From: Vespertiliibacter pulmonis
Lineage (GTDB): Bacteria; Pseudomonadota; Gammaproteobacteria; Enterobacterales; Pasteurellaceae
Assembly: GCF_013377275.1 (NCBI RefSeq)
Contig: NZ_CP016615.1
Location: 620,001 to 684,000 of the forward strand
Direction: 5' to 3'
Length of the DNA stretch: 64,000 nucleotides
The notes under the pieces are model-generated. The model worked only from the letters and a program-made list of their open reading frames with translations. It was not told the origin of the DNA and did no database searches. This document shows positions 56,973-64,000 of this stretch, in pieces (positions within the stretch are counted from its first letter, which is position 1; the number at the start of each line of letters is the position of its first letter). Made by a program: the position numbers and the translations under genes.

Positions 56973-57581
56973 ATGCAATTCTTTATCCCTAAAACCGAAG
57001 CTATTTTCAAAGAAGAGATCAAAAAAAGTCAGTTCATTACTTATATTCGTCATACAGAAGGTATGAAACAAGCGAAAGCATTTTGGGCAGAAATTAGGAC
57101 ATTGCACCCAAATGCTCGTCATCACTGCTGGGCTTCTATTGCGGGAGCGCCTAATGATTCGCAACAATACGGCTTTTCCGATGATGGTGAACCTTCAGGC
57201 ACAGCGGGAAAGCCGATGTTAAATTATTTATTAGGCAGTCAATTAGGCGAAGTAAGTGCGGTTGTTGTCCGATATTCGGGGGGCATTCTGCTTGGTACTG
57301 GCGGGTTAGTCCGAGCTTATGGTAATGGGGTACATCAGGCATTAGCCCTTATTGAAAAGACCTGCAAAATCTTACGCAAAAGCTACCGCTTGCAATGTGA
57401 TTATCATCAATTCCATAGCTTACAGCATTTAATTGCTCACTGGGATATTGAAATTCTGGAACAACAATTTGGAGAAGGTGTTCACTTAGTAATTGGGATA
57501 AACCCAACAGAATTATCAAAAATTGAACAGGAAATTACCGAACGATTTAATGGGAAATTAATCTTACAAGCGGTCGAATAA
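56973..57581 (+). CDS. yigZ: YigZ/IMPACT-family protein
   Basis: 202 residues. The N-terminal UPF0029/Impact domain is clear: IFKEEIKKSQFITYI, HPNARHHCWASI, and SDDGEPSGTAGKPMLNYLLGS with VRYSGGILLGTGGLVRAYG. A short DUF1949 C-terminal domain follows. The family is linked to translational stress control in eukaryotes; the bacterial role is unclear. It is convergent with yidD (3 bp between stops), and its last codons include a perfect uptake core. Confidence 0.92.
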   Translation: MQFFIPKTEAIFKEEIKKSQFITYIRHTEGMKQAKAFWAEIRTLHPNARHHCWASIAGAPNDSQQYGFSDDGEPSGTAGKPMLNYLLGSQLGEVSAVVVRYSGGILLGTGGLVRAYGNGVHQALALIEKTCKILRKSYRLQCDYHQFHSLQHLIAHWDIEILEQQFGEGVHLVIGINPTELSKIEQEITERFNGKLILQAVE

Positions 57582-57584
57582 ACG

Positions 57585-57875
57585 CTATTTTTTACAATGA
57601 CATTTAGGTGGAACAGGATCTTCTCCCCCTTCACTAAGCGGATTACATCGCATAATCCGCTTTATAGATAACCAACCGCCCTTAAACGCTCCATGCAGTT
57701 GAATTGCCTCTAAAGCATATTGAGAACAGGTTGGGTAAAAACGACAACGAGGAGCGAGCATCGGGCTAATCGCATAACGGTAAAAATGCACAGCCCCCAT
57801 AAGAAAATAAGCAACTAGGCTTGGTTTAATAGCTCGATTTGTACTTGTTGGGCGAGACGAATGTGGCGTTTCCAT
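57585..57875 (-). CDS. yidD: Membrane protein insertion efficiency factor YidD
   Basis: 96 residues. The core [60 protein letters not shown] contains the three conserved cysteines of the family and an amphipathic N-terminal helix; quoted in part only for position, residues 31-90. The start ATG 57875 lies inside the rnpA end (61-bp overlap), as in other Gammaproteobacteria. YidD aids YidC-dependent insertion. yidC, normally next, is absent: yigZ follows instead. Confidence 0.93.
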   Translation of the reverse strand: METPHSSRPTSTNRAIKPSLVAYFLMGAVHFYRYAISPMLAPRCRFYPTCSQYALEAIQLHGAFKGGWLSIKRIMRCNPLSEGGEDPVPPKCHCKK

Positions 57876-58198
57876 AATTTTTCTAAAACCTCAAATAAAT
57901 CCTGATTGGATAATTTACCAATACCTGCTTTTGCAACAAAAACAAAATCATAATTTGGTAATTCATATTGTTTTAAACGGAAACTTTCTCGCACAATTCG
58001 TTTGATACGATTTCGATCATGTGCTCTTTTTAAATGCTTTTTAGCGACAGTAAGCCCCAAACGGGCAGTTTCAACCGTATTTTGACGAGAGAGTAAAGTA
58101 AGTTGAGGTGTAGTTGCTCGAAGGGGTTTTTCAAAAACCGCTTGAAACTGAACGGGAGCTAACAAACGTAGCTCCCGAGAAAAAGTTAGCTTATTCAC
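57815..58198 (-). CDS. rnpA: Ribonuclease P protein component
   Basis: 127 residues from GTG 58198 (family start FSRELRLL; E. coli rnpA also uses GTG). [29 protein letters not shown] is the RNR signature that binds P RNA and pre-tRNA leader. It assists the catalytic RNA in 5' processing of tRNA. It is the second gene after rpmH, 28 bp downstream. A perfect 9-bp hairpin lies just inside the coding start and may limit translation relative to rpmH. Confidence 0.96.
   Translation of the reverse strand: MNKLTFSRELRLLAPVQFQAVFEKPLRATTPQLTLLSRQNTVETARLGLTVAKKHLKRAHDRNRIKRIVRESFRLKQYELPNYDFVFVAKAGIGKLSNQDLFEVLEKLWKRHIRLAQQVQIELLNQA
58153..58177 (-). promoter_or_regulatory. Hairpin in the 5' coding end of rnpA
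   Basis: CGGGAGCTA (58153-58161) and TAGCTCCCG (58169-58177) form a perfect 9-bp stem with a 7-nt loop, beginning 21 nt after the GTG start codon. Confidence 0.6.
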
Positions 58199-58226
58199 AC
58201 AATGTGTTTTGGCTGTTTATCTACAA

Positions 58227-58361
58227 TTATGCAGATAAAGACTTACGACCTTTAGCACGACGACGTGCTAATACTTGACGACCGTTTTTAGTTGCCATAC
58301 GAGCACGGAAACCGTGAGTACGAGCACGTTTTAATACAGATGGTTGAAATGTACGTTTCAT
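58227..58361 (-). CDS. rpmH: 50S ribosomal protein L34
   Basis: 44 residues, [18 protein letters not shown] at the start and a C-terminus ending in GRKSLSA, the complete and highly conserved L34. Start ATG 58361, stop 58227. It leads rpmH-rnpA-yidD. dnaA, divergent from rpmH in E. coli, is not present: ddc lies beyond a 259-bp gap. Confidence 0.99.
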   Translation of the reverse strand: MKRTFQPSVLKRARTHGFRARMATKNGRQVLARRRAKGRKSLSA

Positions 58362-58390
58362 TTGTTATCTACCTAAGTAATTTAAATTTA

Positions 58391-58404
58391 TTGGCAATAG
58401 CCAA
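58391..58404 (-). promoter_or_regulatory. Small hairpin in the rpmH leader
   Basis: TTGGC (58391-58395) and GCCAA (58400-58404) with a 4-nt loop, about 30 nt upstream of the rpmH start. Role unknown. Confidence 0.3.
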
Positions 58405-58431
58405 ATAAGGGATCATAAAAATAGGGCGTTG

Positions 58432-58460
58432 ATTTTACCGATAAAGCCATTAAAGATCAA
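58432..58460 (-). promoter_or_regulatory. rpmH-rnpA-yidD promoter
   Basis: On the minus strand TTGATC (58460-58455), a 17-bp spacer and TAAAAT (58437-58432), followed by the GC-rich discriminator CAACGCCC, typical of growth-rate-controlled ribosomal promoters. Start expected near 58425. Confidence 0.72.
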
Positions 58461-58620
58461 GGTAAATGCTGAAATTTGTTTCAGATATCTTACCAATGCT
58501 CTCTCTGCTTTATTCATTATAATCCCTAAATAACAAGCGGTAAGTTTAAACAATAAACAGCATATTAGCAGGTAAAATACCCTTCAAAAATATCATATCA
58601 ACGCCTTATTTCTAACCATT

Positions 58621-60153
58621 TTAATCAATAACTGGCGTATATTCCCCTTGCACTATCGCCCCTTGAACTCGTTTTGCTTGTTGCAACACTTGTGTGAGTA
58701 ATGCCTTCACATCATCAAATGTTGCCACAGGATTGAGTAAAGTCATCTTCAGCGCCTGATGATCACCCACTTTTGTTACGCCTATATTCGCTTCCCCTCT
58801 TGCAAAAAGCTCATCGGCAACATTTTGATTTAAGCTATCAATTAAATGTTCAGGAAAATTTTTAGGCACGACACGAAATAAGACCGAAGCAAATTGTGGT
58901 TCAACTAACATTTCTAAATGTTCTGTCGCTTTAATATAATCAGAGACTTCTTGTGTTAATTTGATACCGTGATCGATCATTGAGCCGTACAGCTTTTCAC
59001 CTAACGCTTCAATAGTAAACCATAGTTTAAGGGCATCAAAACGGCGTGTAGTCTGTAAAGATTTCGACACTAAATTCGGCACACCGTGTTCTTCATCATA
59101 TTCAGAATTAAGGTAATCTGCTTTGTAATCAATATAACGATACTCTGTTTCATTTTTAAGTAAAAACGCACCACAAGATATACTTTGAAAGAAATGCTTA
59201 TGGAAATCTAAGGTAACTGAATCCGCCAATTCAATCCCATCAAGCCAATGCCGATAATCATTAGACAGCAATAATGCACCGCCCCATGCCGCATCAACGT
59301 GAACCCACGCATCATATTGTTCAGCAATTTTGCAGATCTGCTTAATCGGATCGATTGCACCCGCATCGGTTGTACCTGCCGTTGCCACAATACACGCAGG
59401 AATTTTTCCACCAGCGGTAAGATCCCCAAGTATTTTTTCTAATGCGGCTACGTCCATTTGCCCATTTTCATTACAAGGCACAGTAACAACGGACTGAAAT
59501 CCCATTCCCATCATCGCCATATTTTTCTGTACAGAGAAATGAGCATTTTCCGAACAGATTACTTTCACTTTTTGCATTGCTTCTGCGGGAATGCCTTCCT
59601 TCTGCACAGACCACGGCTTCCCATCTGCCGTCTGCCAATGCTTGGCAATGCAGGCATCACGGGCAAGCAATACCCCCATTAAATTAGATTGCGTTCCACC
59701 TGATGTAAAAACCCCCGCCTGCCCTTTTCCGTAGCCTATTTTTTCTCGTAACCATTCAATTAGCTGAACTTCCATCAAAGAACCCGCAGGGCTTTGATCC
59801 CACGAGTCCATTGATTGATTAGTCGCATTGATGAGAACTTCCGCAATCTGGCTTGTTACCATTGTCGGGCAATGCAAATGTGCTAACGAGTGAGGGTGGT
59901 GAACTTTCAAACTTTTATTTAAAAAGAGTTCAACTAACCGCTCTAATGATTTTTCTATTCCTAAACCTTCTTTTGAAGGGATAAATTCAATCGCAGAACG
60001 TAACTGTTTAATCGAACCACCCGTGTACATTTTTTTATTTTTCAACCAGCTACTTACCGCTTTTACCGCCGTTTCCATTGCCATTTCATAATCTTGAATG
60101 GCTTGCTGATCATTACACAGCAAGGCTTGTTTATGTTTTGCAAAAGTTGTCAT
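58621..60153 (-). CDS. ddc: L-2,4-diaminobutyrate decarboxylase
   Basis: 510 residues, a group II PLP decarboxylase. [31 protein letters not shown] in the N-terminal part, [35 protein letters not shown] and [19 protein letters not shown] (Schiff-base Lys in DFHKH) are the family blocks. It decarboxylates L-2,4-diaminobutyrate to 1,3-diaminopropane. dat, which makes the substrate, lies 153 bp upstream on the same strand, as in Haemophilus and Acinetobacter. The pair supplies diaminopropane, the main polyamine of many Pasteurellaceae. Confidence 0.95.
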   Translation of the reverse strand: MTTFAKHKQALLCNDQQAIQDYEMAMETAVKAVSSWLKNKKMYTGGSIKQLRSAIEFIPSKEGLGIEKSLERLVELFLNKSLKVHHPHSLAHLHCPTMVTSQIAEVLINATNQSMDSWDQSPAGSLMEVQLIEWLREKIGYGKGQAGVFTSGGTQSNLMGVLLARDACIAKHWQTADGKPWSVQKEGIPAEAMQKVKVICSENAHFSVQKNMAMMGMGFQSVVTVPCNENGQMDVAALEKILGDLTAGGKIPACIVATAGTTDAGAIDPIKQICKIAEQYDAWVHVDAAWGGALLLSNDYRHWLDGIELADSVTLDFHKHFFQSISCGAFLLKNETEYRYIDYKADYLNSEYDEEHGVPNLVSKSLQTTRRFDALKLWFTIEALGEKLYGSMIDHGIKLTQEVSDYIKATEHLEMLVEPQFASVLFRVVPKNFPEHLIDSLNQNVADELFARGEANIGVTKVGDHQALKMTLLNPVATFDDVKALLTQVLQQAKRVQGAIVQGEYTPVID

Positions 60154-60272
60154 TCTGTATCCTAAATTATTCAGAGGAAAACTGCTTAACCCGCATAGCT
60201 ATATTACCCGATTTAAGCATTCCTAATTGGGTTAAACAATCAGCCCTTGTCGATTTTGTATTAATTGAATGA

Positions 60273-60293
60273 AGGCGAGCCTAAATCTCGCCT
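60273..60293. terminator. Hairpin between dat and ddc
   Basis: AGGCGAG (60273-60279) and CTCGCCT (60287-60293) form a perfect 7-bp stem with a 7-nt loop, 14 bp past the dat stop. It has no T-run, so it is probably an mRNA-stability or attenuation element rather than a full terminator. Confidence 0.45.
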
Positions 60294-60306
60294 AGTAAAG
60301 TTAAAA

Positions 60307-61665
60307 TTAACGAACCGCTTTTAATGCATCACACACCGCTTGTGAAAAACGCTTAATCATTTCTTCACATTCTGCTTGGGTAATAATTAAAGGACATAAA
60401 ATACGCACAACATTACCACCCCGTCCGCCTCGTTCTAAAAGCAATTTATGCTGAAAACAGGCTTTTTGAATTTCAGCAGCTAATGCTCCGTCCGCAGGAT
60501 AAGCACCAAGACGGTCTTGTGGCTGACGTTCATCAACAATTTCAATACCAATCATCAAACCTCTTCCCCGCACATTTCCAATACAGCGGTAGGTTTGTGC
60601 CAACTTTTGCAATTCAGCGATTAAAAACTCGCCTCGTTCCTGTGCATTTTGGGCTAAATTCTGCTCTTTCATAATTTTTAATGAAGCATAGCCTGTCGCC
60701 ATTGCCATTTGATTGCCACGAAATGTTCCCGTATGCCCCGCTGGCTGCCATACATCAATCTCTTTTTTAATCGCCAATACCGCTAAAGGTAAACTGCCTC
60801 CAATGGCTTTTGACATCACCACAATATCAGGATCAATACCTGCGTGTTCGTAAGCAAACATTTTCCCTGAACGACAAAAACCTGCTTGTACTTCATCTAA
60901 AATCAGCACAATGCCGTGTTTTTTTGTTACTTCTCGAATTTTCTGTAGCCATTTAGCAGGTGCAATTACCACTCCACCTTCACCTTGAATAGCTTCAAGA
61001 ATCACTGCAGCTGGTTTAACAACACCACTTTCAACATCTTCAATGAAATTCTCAAAATAATAGGTTAATGCGTCCACGCCCGCCTCGCCACCAATGCCTA
61101 ACGGACAACGATATTCGTGTGGATATGGCATAAACTGTACGCCTGCCATTAAATTCTGAACAGCATTTTTCGCATTGAGGTTTCCTGTCATTGATAATGA
61201 TCCGTGAGTCATACCGTGGTAGCCTCCCGAAAAAGAGATTACATTTCCTCTGCCTGTATAAGTTTTAGCTAATTTAATCGCAGCTTCTGTTCCATCAGCA
61301 CCTGATGGGCCACAAAATTGCAAACAGTATTCATTTTTAGGAAAAAATGAGAGTAGCTCTTCACTAAATGCATCTTTTAGTGGTGTGGTTAAATCAAGGG
61401 TGTGTAATGGCAATCCACTAGCTAAAACACCTTGAATTGCTTGAATAACCGCAGGGTGGTTATGTCCTAGTGCTAAAGTGCCTGCGCCCGCTAAACAATC
61501 GAGATACTCATTACCTTCAACATCAGTAACCCAACAGCCTTGAGCTTTTGCAATCGCAAGCGGTAATTTGCGTGGATAACTACGCACATTCGATTCCATT
61601 TCAGTTTGGCGGGTAAGATAATAATCATTGCTGGTTTGGACAGGCATTACTGGGATTTTTGTCAT
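60307..61665 (-). CDS. dat: Diaminobutyrate-2-oxoglutarate aminotransferase
   Basis: 452 residues, class III aminotransferase. Blocks: [83 protein letters not shown] (PLP Asp) and [17 protein letters not shown] (Schiff-base Lys). It converts aspartate semialdehyde plus glutamate to L-2,4-diaminobutyrate, the Ddc substrate. The start at ATG 61665 is overlapped on the opposite strand by the -35 of a candidate small RNA promoter. Confidence 0.95.
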   Translation of the reverse strand: MTKIPVMPVQTSNDYYLTRQTEMESNVRSYPRKLPLAIAKAQGCWVTDVEGNEYLDCLAGAGTLALGHNHPAVIQAIQGVLASGLPLHTLDLTTPLKDAFSEELLSFFPKNEYCLQFCGPSGADGTEAAIKLAKTYTGRGNVISFSGGYHGMTHGSLSMTGNLNAKNAVQNLMAGVQFMPYPHEYRCPLGIGGEAGVDALTYYFENFIEDVESGVVKPAAVILEAIQGEGGVVIAPAKWLQKIREVTKKHGIVLILDEVQAGFCRSGKMFAYEHAGIDPDIVVMSKAIGGSLPLAVLAIKKEIDVWQPAGHTGTFRGNQMAMATGYASLKIMKEQNLAQNAQERGEFLIAELQKLAQTYRCIGNVRGRGLMIGIEIVDERQPQDRLGAYPADGALAAEIQKACFQHKLLLERGGRGGNVVRILCPLIITQAECEEMIKRFSQAVCDALKAVR

Positions 61666-61688
61666 TTTAAGAAAAGACCTTCTATAAG
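61659..61688 (+). promoter_or_regulatory. Promoter of candidate small RNA, divergent over the dat start
   Basis: TTGTCA (61659-61664), an 18-bp spacer and TATAAG (61683-61688); each hexamer matches the consensus at five of six positions. Start expected near 61695. Confidence 0.55.
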
Positions 61689-61694
61689 AGGTTA

Positions 61695-61808
61695 AAAAAA
61701 TAAGTCGGGTGCCTTACGGAAAGCCTAAGCTTTCTATTTCTAAAGAATAGATGCCTTGGGGCATTTGACTCGCTACTTATTAAAAAAAGCGTTTCAGCTT
61801 TTTTGTTT
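61695..61808 (+). ncRNA. Candidate structured small RNA divergent from dat
   Basis: About 114 nt with a complete transcription unit: promoter upstream and terminator AAAAAAGC / GCTTTTTT (61783-61790 and 61797-61804) at the end. The body folds as a four-way junction. Closing stem AATAAGT/ACTTATT (61699-61705, 61775-61781) encloses hairpins GAAAGC-CTAA-GCTTTC (61719-61734), TATT/AATA (61735-61749) and ATGCC-TTGG-GGCAT (61751-61764). It could instead be read as a dat leader on the minus strand, since the stems pair on either strand. No family was recognised. Confidence 0.5.
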
Positions 61809-61849
61809 TTGCCCTAAATCCCCTGAAAAGAGGTAGGTTGGAAACAGAT

Positions 61850-61873
61850 CTTAAATATCAAACAATATTTAAG
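61850..61873. promoter_or_regulatory. Perfect 9-bp inverted repeat upstream of dat
   Basis: CTTAAATAT (61850-61858) and ATATTTAAG (61865-61873), 6-nt loop. Could be an operator for dat or an AT hairpin. Nothing else was recognised between it and the rpmG terminator. Confidence 0.35.
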
Positions 61874-61956
61874 AGAGAGCAATGGTACTTTTTTTCAGTA
61901 AAAATAAAAGTATTTTTAGAACAAATAACCTGATTTTATCCATAATTTACAAACAA

Positions 61957-61980
61957 AAAACCCAGCAAAAGCTGGGTTTT
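61957..61980 (-). terminator. Terminator of rpmB-rpmG
   Basis: AAAACCCAGC (61957-61966) and GCTGGGTTTT (61971-61980) form a perfect 10-bp stem with a 4-nt loop. The minus-strand transcript ends in TTTTTTG. Confidence 0.93.
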
Positions 61981-61997
61981 ATTTATTCCGAAACAAA

Positions 61998-62168
61998 TTA
62001 TTTAATTTTTGCTTCTTTATAAAGAACGTGTTTACGCACAACGGGATCAAATTTTTTGATTTCCATTTTTTCTGGCATATTACGTTTATTTTTAGTCGTT
62101 GTGTAGAAATGACCAGTTTCAGCAGTTGAAACTAATTTAATTTTCTCACGAGTACCTTTAGCTGCCAT
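61998..62168 (-). CDS. rpmG: 50S ribosomal protein L33
   Basis: 56 residues, ATG 62168 to TAA 61998. It starts [20 protein letters not shown] and ends [10 protein letters not shown], the cysteine-free (C-minus) form of L33 with no zinc ribbon, as expected in Gammaproteobacteria. It follows rpmB by 11 bp in the conserved rpmBG operon. Confidence 0.98.
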   Translation of the reverse strand: MAAKGTREKIKLVSTAETGHFYTTTKNKRNMPEKMEIKKFDPVVRKHVLYKEAKIK

Positions 62169-62179
62169 CGTTTAGCTCC

Positions 62180-62416
62180 TTAGATTTTCTCGCCACGAGC
62201 ACGAATGTCAGCTAATACTGCATCAATGCCTTTCTTATCAATGATACGCATACCTTTAGCTGTTAAGCGTAAAGTTACGAAACGTTTTTCACTCTCAACC
62301 CAAAAACGGTGAGTATGAAGATTTGGTAGAAAACGACGTTTAGTCGCATTCATCGCGTGCGAACGGTTGTTACCAACGGTTGGACGCTTGCCTGTTACTT
62401 GACAGACTCTAGACAT
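62180..62416 (-). CDS. rpmB: 50S ribosomal protein L28
   Basis: 78 residues: [21 protein letters not shown] at the start and a basic core ([22 protein letters not shown]). It carries a single cysteine, the zinc-free form. First gene of rpmBG, downstream of radC, as in E. coli. The leader of about 110 nt can fold into a stem with an inner hairpin. Confidence 0.98.
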   Translation of the reverse strand: MSRVCQVTGKRPTVGNNRSHAMNATKRRFLPNLHTHRFWVESEKRFVTLRLTAKGMRIIDKKGIDAVLADIRARGEKI

Positions 62417-62458
62417 TTGAAATTCTCCAATGATTACTTAAGCTTAAGCTAAATGGTT

Positions 62459-62510
62459 CGGGTTATCAGCACTAAATTCTACCGACTACCTCGTCAGGTA
62501 TATCAACCCG
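62459..62510 (-). promoter_or_regulatory. Structured leader of rpmB
   Basis: On the minus strand an outer stem CGGGTT/AACCCG (62510-62505 with 62464-62459) encloses a TACCT-GACG-AGGTA hairpin (62500-62487). It lies between the promoter and rpmB start and is a candidate ribosomal-protein feedback element. Confidence 0.45.
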
Positions 62511-62537
62511 ACCCACAGACTATTTTAAAGATTGAGA

Positions 62538-62566
62538 ATTATACTGAATTTACCCTGGGCATTCAA
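62538..62566 (-). promoter_or_regulatory. rpmB-rpmG promoter overlapping the radC end
   Basis: TTGAAT (62566-62561), a 17-bp spacer and a perfect TATAAT (62543-62538) on the minus strand. The -35 overlaps the last codons of radC. Start expected near 62531. Confidence 0.8.
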
Positions 62567-63267
62567 GGGGAAATTTGTTCAATTTCACGGTGAAGTTTAT
62601 CTTCTTCGAATGAAAAATACTCACCTTTTCCTATAATAATATGATCAACTAACCGAATATCCACTAATTCACATGCCATTTCAATCCGCCTCGTCATATA
62701 ACGATCAGCTTCACTCGGCTTACAAGTTCCCGATGGATGATTATGCGCTACTAAAATAGCAGCAGCATTACATTTCAATGCCGCTTTAATAATTTCTCGA
62801 GGGTGAACAGAGGTCTGATTAACTGTACCAAAAAATAACTTTTCCTGACGAAGTAGCCGATGTTGATTATCTAAAAATAGCACCATAAACACCTCACGTT
62901 CATCATCTTCCAGCATCGTTTGGAAATACATCACTGCTAAATCAGGTTCATTTATCGTACTATTCATTCGCATTTGCTGAGCTAAATGCCGCTTTGTCAT
63001 CTCTTTTGTTGCTTGCAACTGGATATATTGTGTTTTACCAAGCCCTTTTACTTGACAAAAATCATCAATATTTGCCATTAACAGCCCTCGCAATGAACCA
63101 AAATGTTCCAACACTTGTTCAGCCAAAGTCAAAACAGGCGTACCTTTAATCCCTGTTCGTAAGAAAATTGCAAGTAGCTCTTGATCGCTTAACGACTCAG
63201 CTCCCTGAGCCAATAATTTTTCACGAGGCATTTGCTCACAATCATTCGTAGATTGTTGTTTACACAT
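62563..63267 (-). CDS. radC: RadC-like JAB domain protein
   Basis: 234 residues. An N-terminal helix-hairpin-helix-like region (LSDQELLAIFLRTGIKG, then FCQVKGLGKTQYIQLQA) precedes the JAB/MPN metalloprotease-like domain with VHPREIIKAALKCNAAAILVAHNHPSGTCKPSEAD: H-x-H with a downstream Ser and Asp (quoted region residues 155-190). Function is uncertain despite the name; linked to DNA processing in competence in some species. Divergent from coaBC and upstream of rpmBG, as in E. coli. Confidence 0.93.
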   Translation of the reverse strand: MCKQQSTNDCEQMPREKLLAQGAESLSDQELLAIFLRTGIKGTPVLTLAEQVLEHFGSLRGLLMANIDDFCQVKGLGKTQYIQLQATKEMTKRHLAQQMRMNSTINEPDLAVMYFQTMLEDDEREVFMVLFLDNQHRLLRQEKLFFGTVNQTSVHPREIIKAALKCNAAAILVAHNHPSGTCKPSEADRYMTRRIEMACELVDIRLVDHIIIGKGEYFSFEEDKLHREIEQISP

Positions 63268-63374
63268 AATTTATCCAATTAACTCATTATTTTAAGTCGA
63301 AAGGATAGGAAAAATACGACTGACAAACAAAAGACATTTCATTATTTTACGACAATAATCGCAAAAATAACCGA

Positions 63375-63403
63375 TTGAGAGTGAGCACCTATTTGCGTAG
63401 AAT
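63375..63403 (+). promoter_or_regulatory. coaBC promoter
   Basis: TTGAGA (63375-63380), a 17-bp spacer and TAGAAT (63398-63403); both hexamers match five of six consensus bases. Start expected near 63410, 39 nt before the coaBC ATG. Confidence 0.75.
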
Positions 63404-63448
63404 AGGGCATCATTTTTCAAATCTAAATTCATATAGGTAGTGAAAGCA

Positions 63449-64000
63449 ATGTTAAGCCATAAAAAAATTGTTATCGGCATTACGGGTGGAATTGCCGCTT
63501 ATAAAACCATCGAACTAATCCGTCAACTTAAAACTGCGGAAGCTGAGGTTCGTGTTGTGCTAACCCCTGCAGCAGAAGCCTTTGTTACACCTCTTACTCT
63601 ACAAGCCATTTCAGGCAATGCCGTTGCAACTTCATTACTCGATCCCCAAGCAGAACTCGCAATGGGACACATTGAATTAGCTAAATGGGCTGATTTAATT
63701 GTTATTGCCCCTGCCAGTGCCGATTTTATTGCTCGACTACGAGTAGGAATGGGAAATGATCTACTCTCCACCCTTTGTTTAGCAACAACTGCACCAATCT
63801 TACTCGCACCAGCAATGAACCAACAAATGTACAAACAACCTGTAGTACAAAAAAATCTGAAAAAATTGCGTAAACAAGGAGTACTAACTGTTGGTCCTAA
63901 TGATGGCTTTCAAGCTTGTGGCGATATTGGTTCAGGCAGAATGTCCGAACCGAGTGAAATTTTTCACGCTATTCGAGAATATTTTACCCAAACGACCGAT
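63449..64000 (+). CDS. coaBC: Phosphopantothenoylcysteine decarboxylase / synthase, N-terminal part
   Basis: 184 residues are visible before the window ends. MLSHKKIVIGITGGIAAYK is the flavin-binding start of the CoaC decarboxylase domain. MGHIELAKWADL carries the catalytic His, LLAPAMNQQM the PxMNxxMW-type substrate clamp (here MNQQMY), and FQACGDIGSGRMSE the active-site Cys region. The CoaB synthetase half lies outside. The bifunctional enzyme makes 4'-phosphopantetheine for coenzyme A. A good promoter precedes it, divergent from radC. Confidence 0.95.
   Translation, partial: MLSHKKIVIGITGGIAAYKTIELIRQLKTAEAEVRVVLTPAAEAFVTPLTLQAISGNAVATSLLDPQAELAMGHIELAKWADLIVIAPASADFIARLRVGMGNDLLSTLCLATTAPILLAPAMNQQMYKQPVVQKNLKKLRKQGVLTVGPNDGFQACGDIGSGRMSEPSEIFHAIREYFTQTTD

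Noticed and set aside
58362-58620. Replication origin upstream of rpmH
   Set aside because: No cluster of DnaA boxes (TTATCCACA-like), no dnaA gene and no AT-rich 13-mers were found.
61699-61781. tRNA or TPP-type riboswitch in the dat upstream region
   Set aside because: The 7-bp closing stem is tRNA-like, but there is no TTC-arm, anticodon stem or CCA. The GGGTGCC stretch lacks the downstream CTGAGA element of TPP riboswitches.

Overview
The window is a chromosomal segment of a gammaproteobacterium of the family Pasteurellaceae. Two things support this. The 9-mer ACAAGCGGT (or its complement) recurs through genes and intergenic gaps, which is the Apl-type DNA uptake signal sequence of the Actinobacillus/Mannheimia/Bibersteinia/H. 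ducreyi clade. The gene neighbourhoods (ftsYEX with rsmD, rplU-rpmA-eamA-obgE, fmt-rsmB-trkA, radC-rpmBG-coaBC, dat/ddc) are also typical of the family. The sequence is AT-rich with no sign of plasmid or phage backbone. No rRNA or tRNA genes and no CRISPR array were seen.

Layout. 1-3763: end of a minus-strand surface polysaccharide (O-antigen/capsule-like) operon with wzz, a wzx flippase, a TagD-like cytidylyltransferase, a LicD-family transferase and a truncated EpsG-like membrane protein. It abuts erpA across an intergenic region carrying an exact FNR box. 3932-12740: housekeeping and metabolic genes (erpA, menA, trmO, a SIMPL protein, a small lipoprotein, slyD, ilvA, glmM, rpiA, serA). 12772-14781: three small exported proteins, two of them coiled-coil lipoproteins, one built from 87-bp tandem repeats. 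14873-24119: rne with a long leader, mscS, rluC, folP, an ArsC-like gene, dapE, an M15 peptidase and rsmJ. 24168-27307: a BcgI-like restriction-modification island. 27395-31561: ftsX, ftsE, ftsY, with rsmD divergent. 31572-37367: a CRP-controlled mannitol operon (mtlADR) and nagBA. 37562-46434: rplU, rpmA, a DMT exporter, obgE, a TSUP permease, a DUF2157 protein, fluC, an MFS gene, murJ and rpsT. 46591-52234: trkA, rsmB, fmt and ggt. 52571-56815: a TAXI-type TRAP transporter with a universal stress protein. 56973-64000: yigZ, yidD, rnpA, rpmH, the diaminobutyrate genes ddc and dat, rpmG, rpmB, radC and the start of coaBC.

The most notable element is in the restriction-modification island. The fused endonuclease-methyltransferase gene ends in the heptamer GGGAAAG directly followed by TAG. 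This is followed 5 nt on by an 11-bp stem-loop. The specificity region lies in the -1 frame and has no ATG, GTG or TTG start before the middle of its first recognition domain. All the parts of a programmed -1 ribosomal frameshift are therefore present, predicting a 681-residue RM protein and a 1046-residue RM-S fusion from one message.

Other signals: two perfect CRP sites forming a 22-bp inverted repeat before mtlA; a candidate small RNA with promoter, four-way-junction fold and terminator divergent from dat; 58-residue repeats in FtsY; a duplicated motif in the RNase E tail; and inverted pairs of uptake sequences that form terminator stems between genes.
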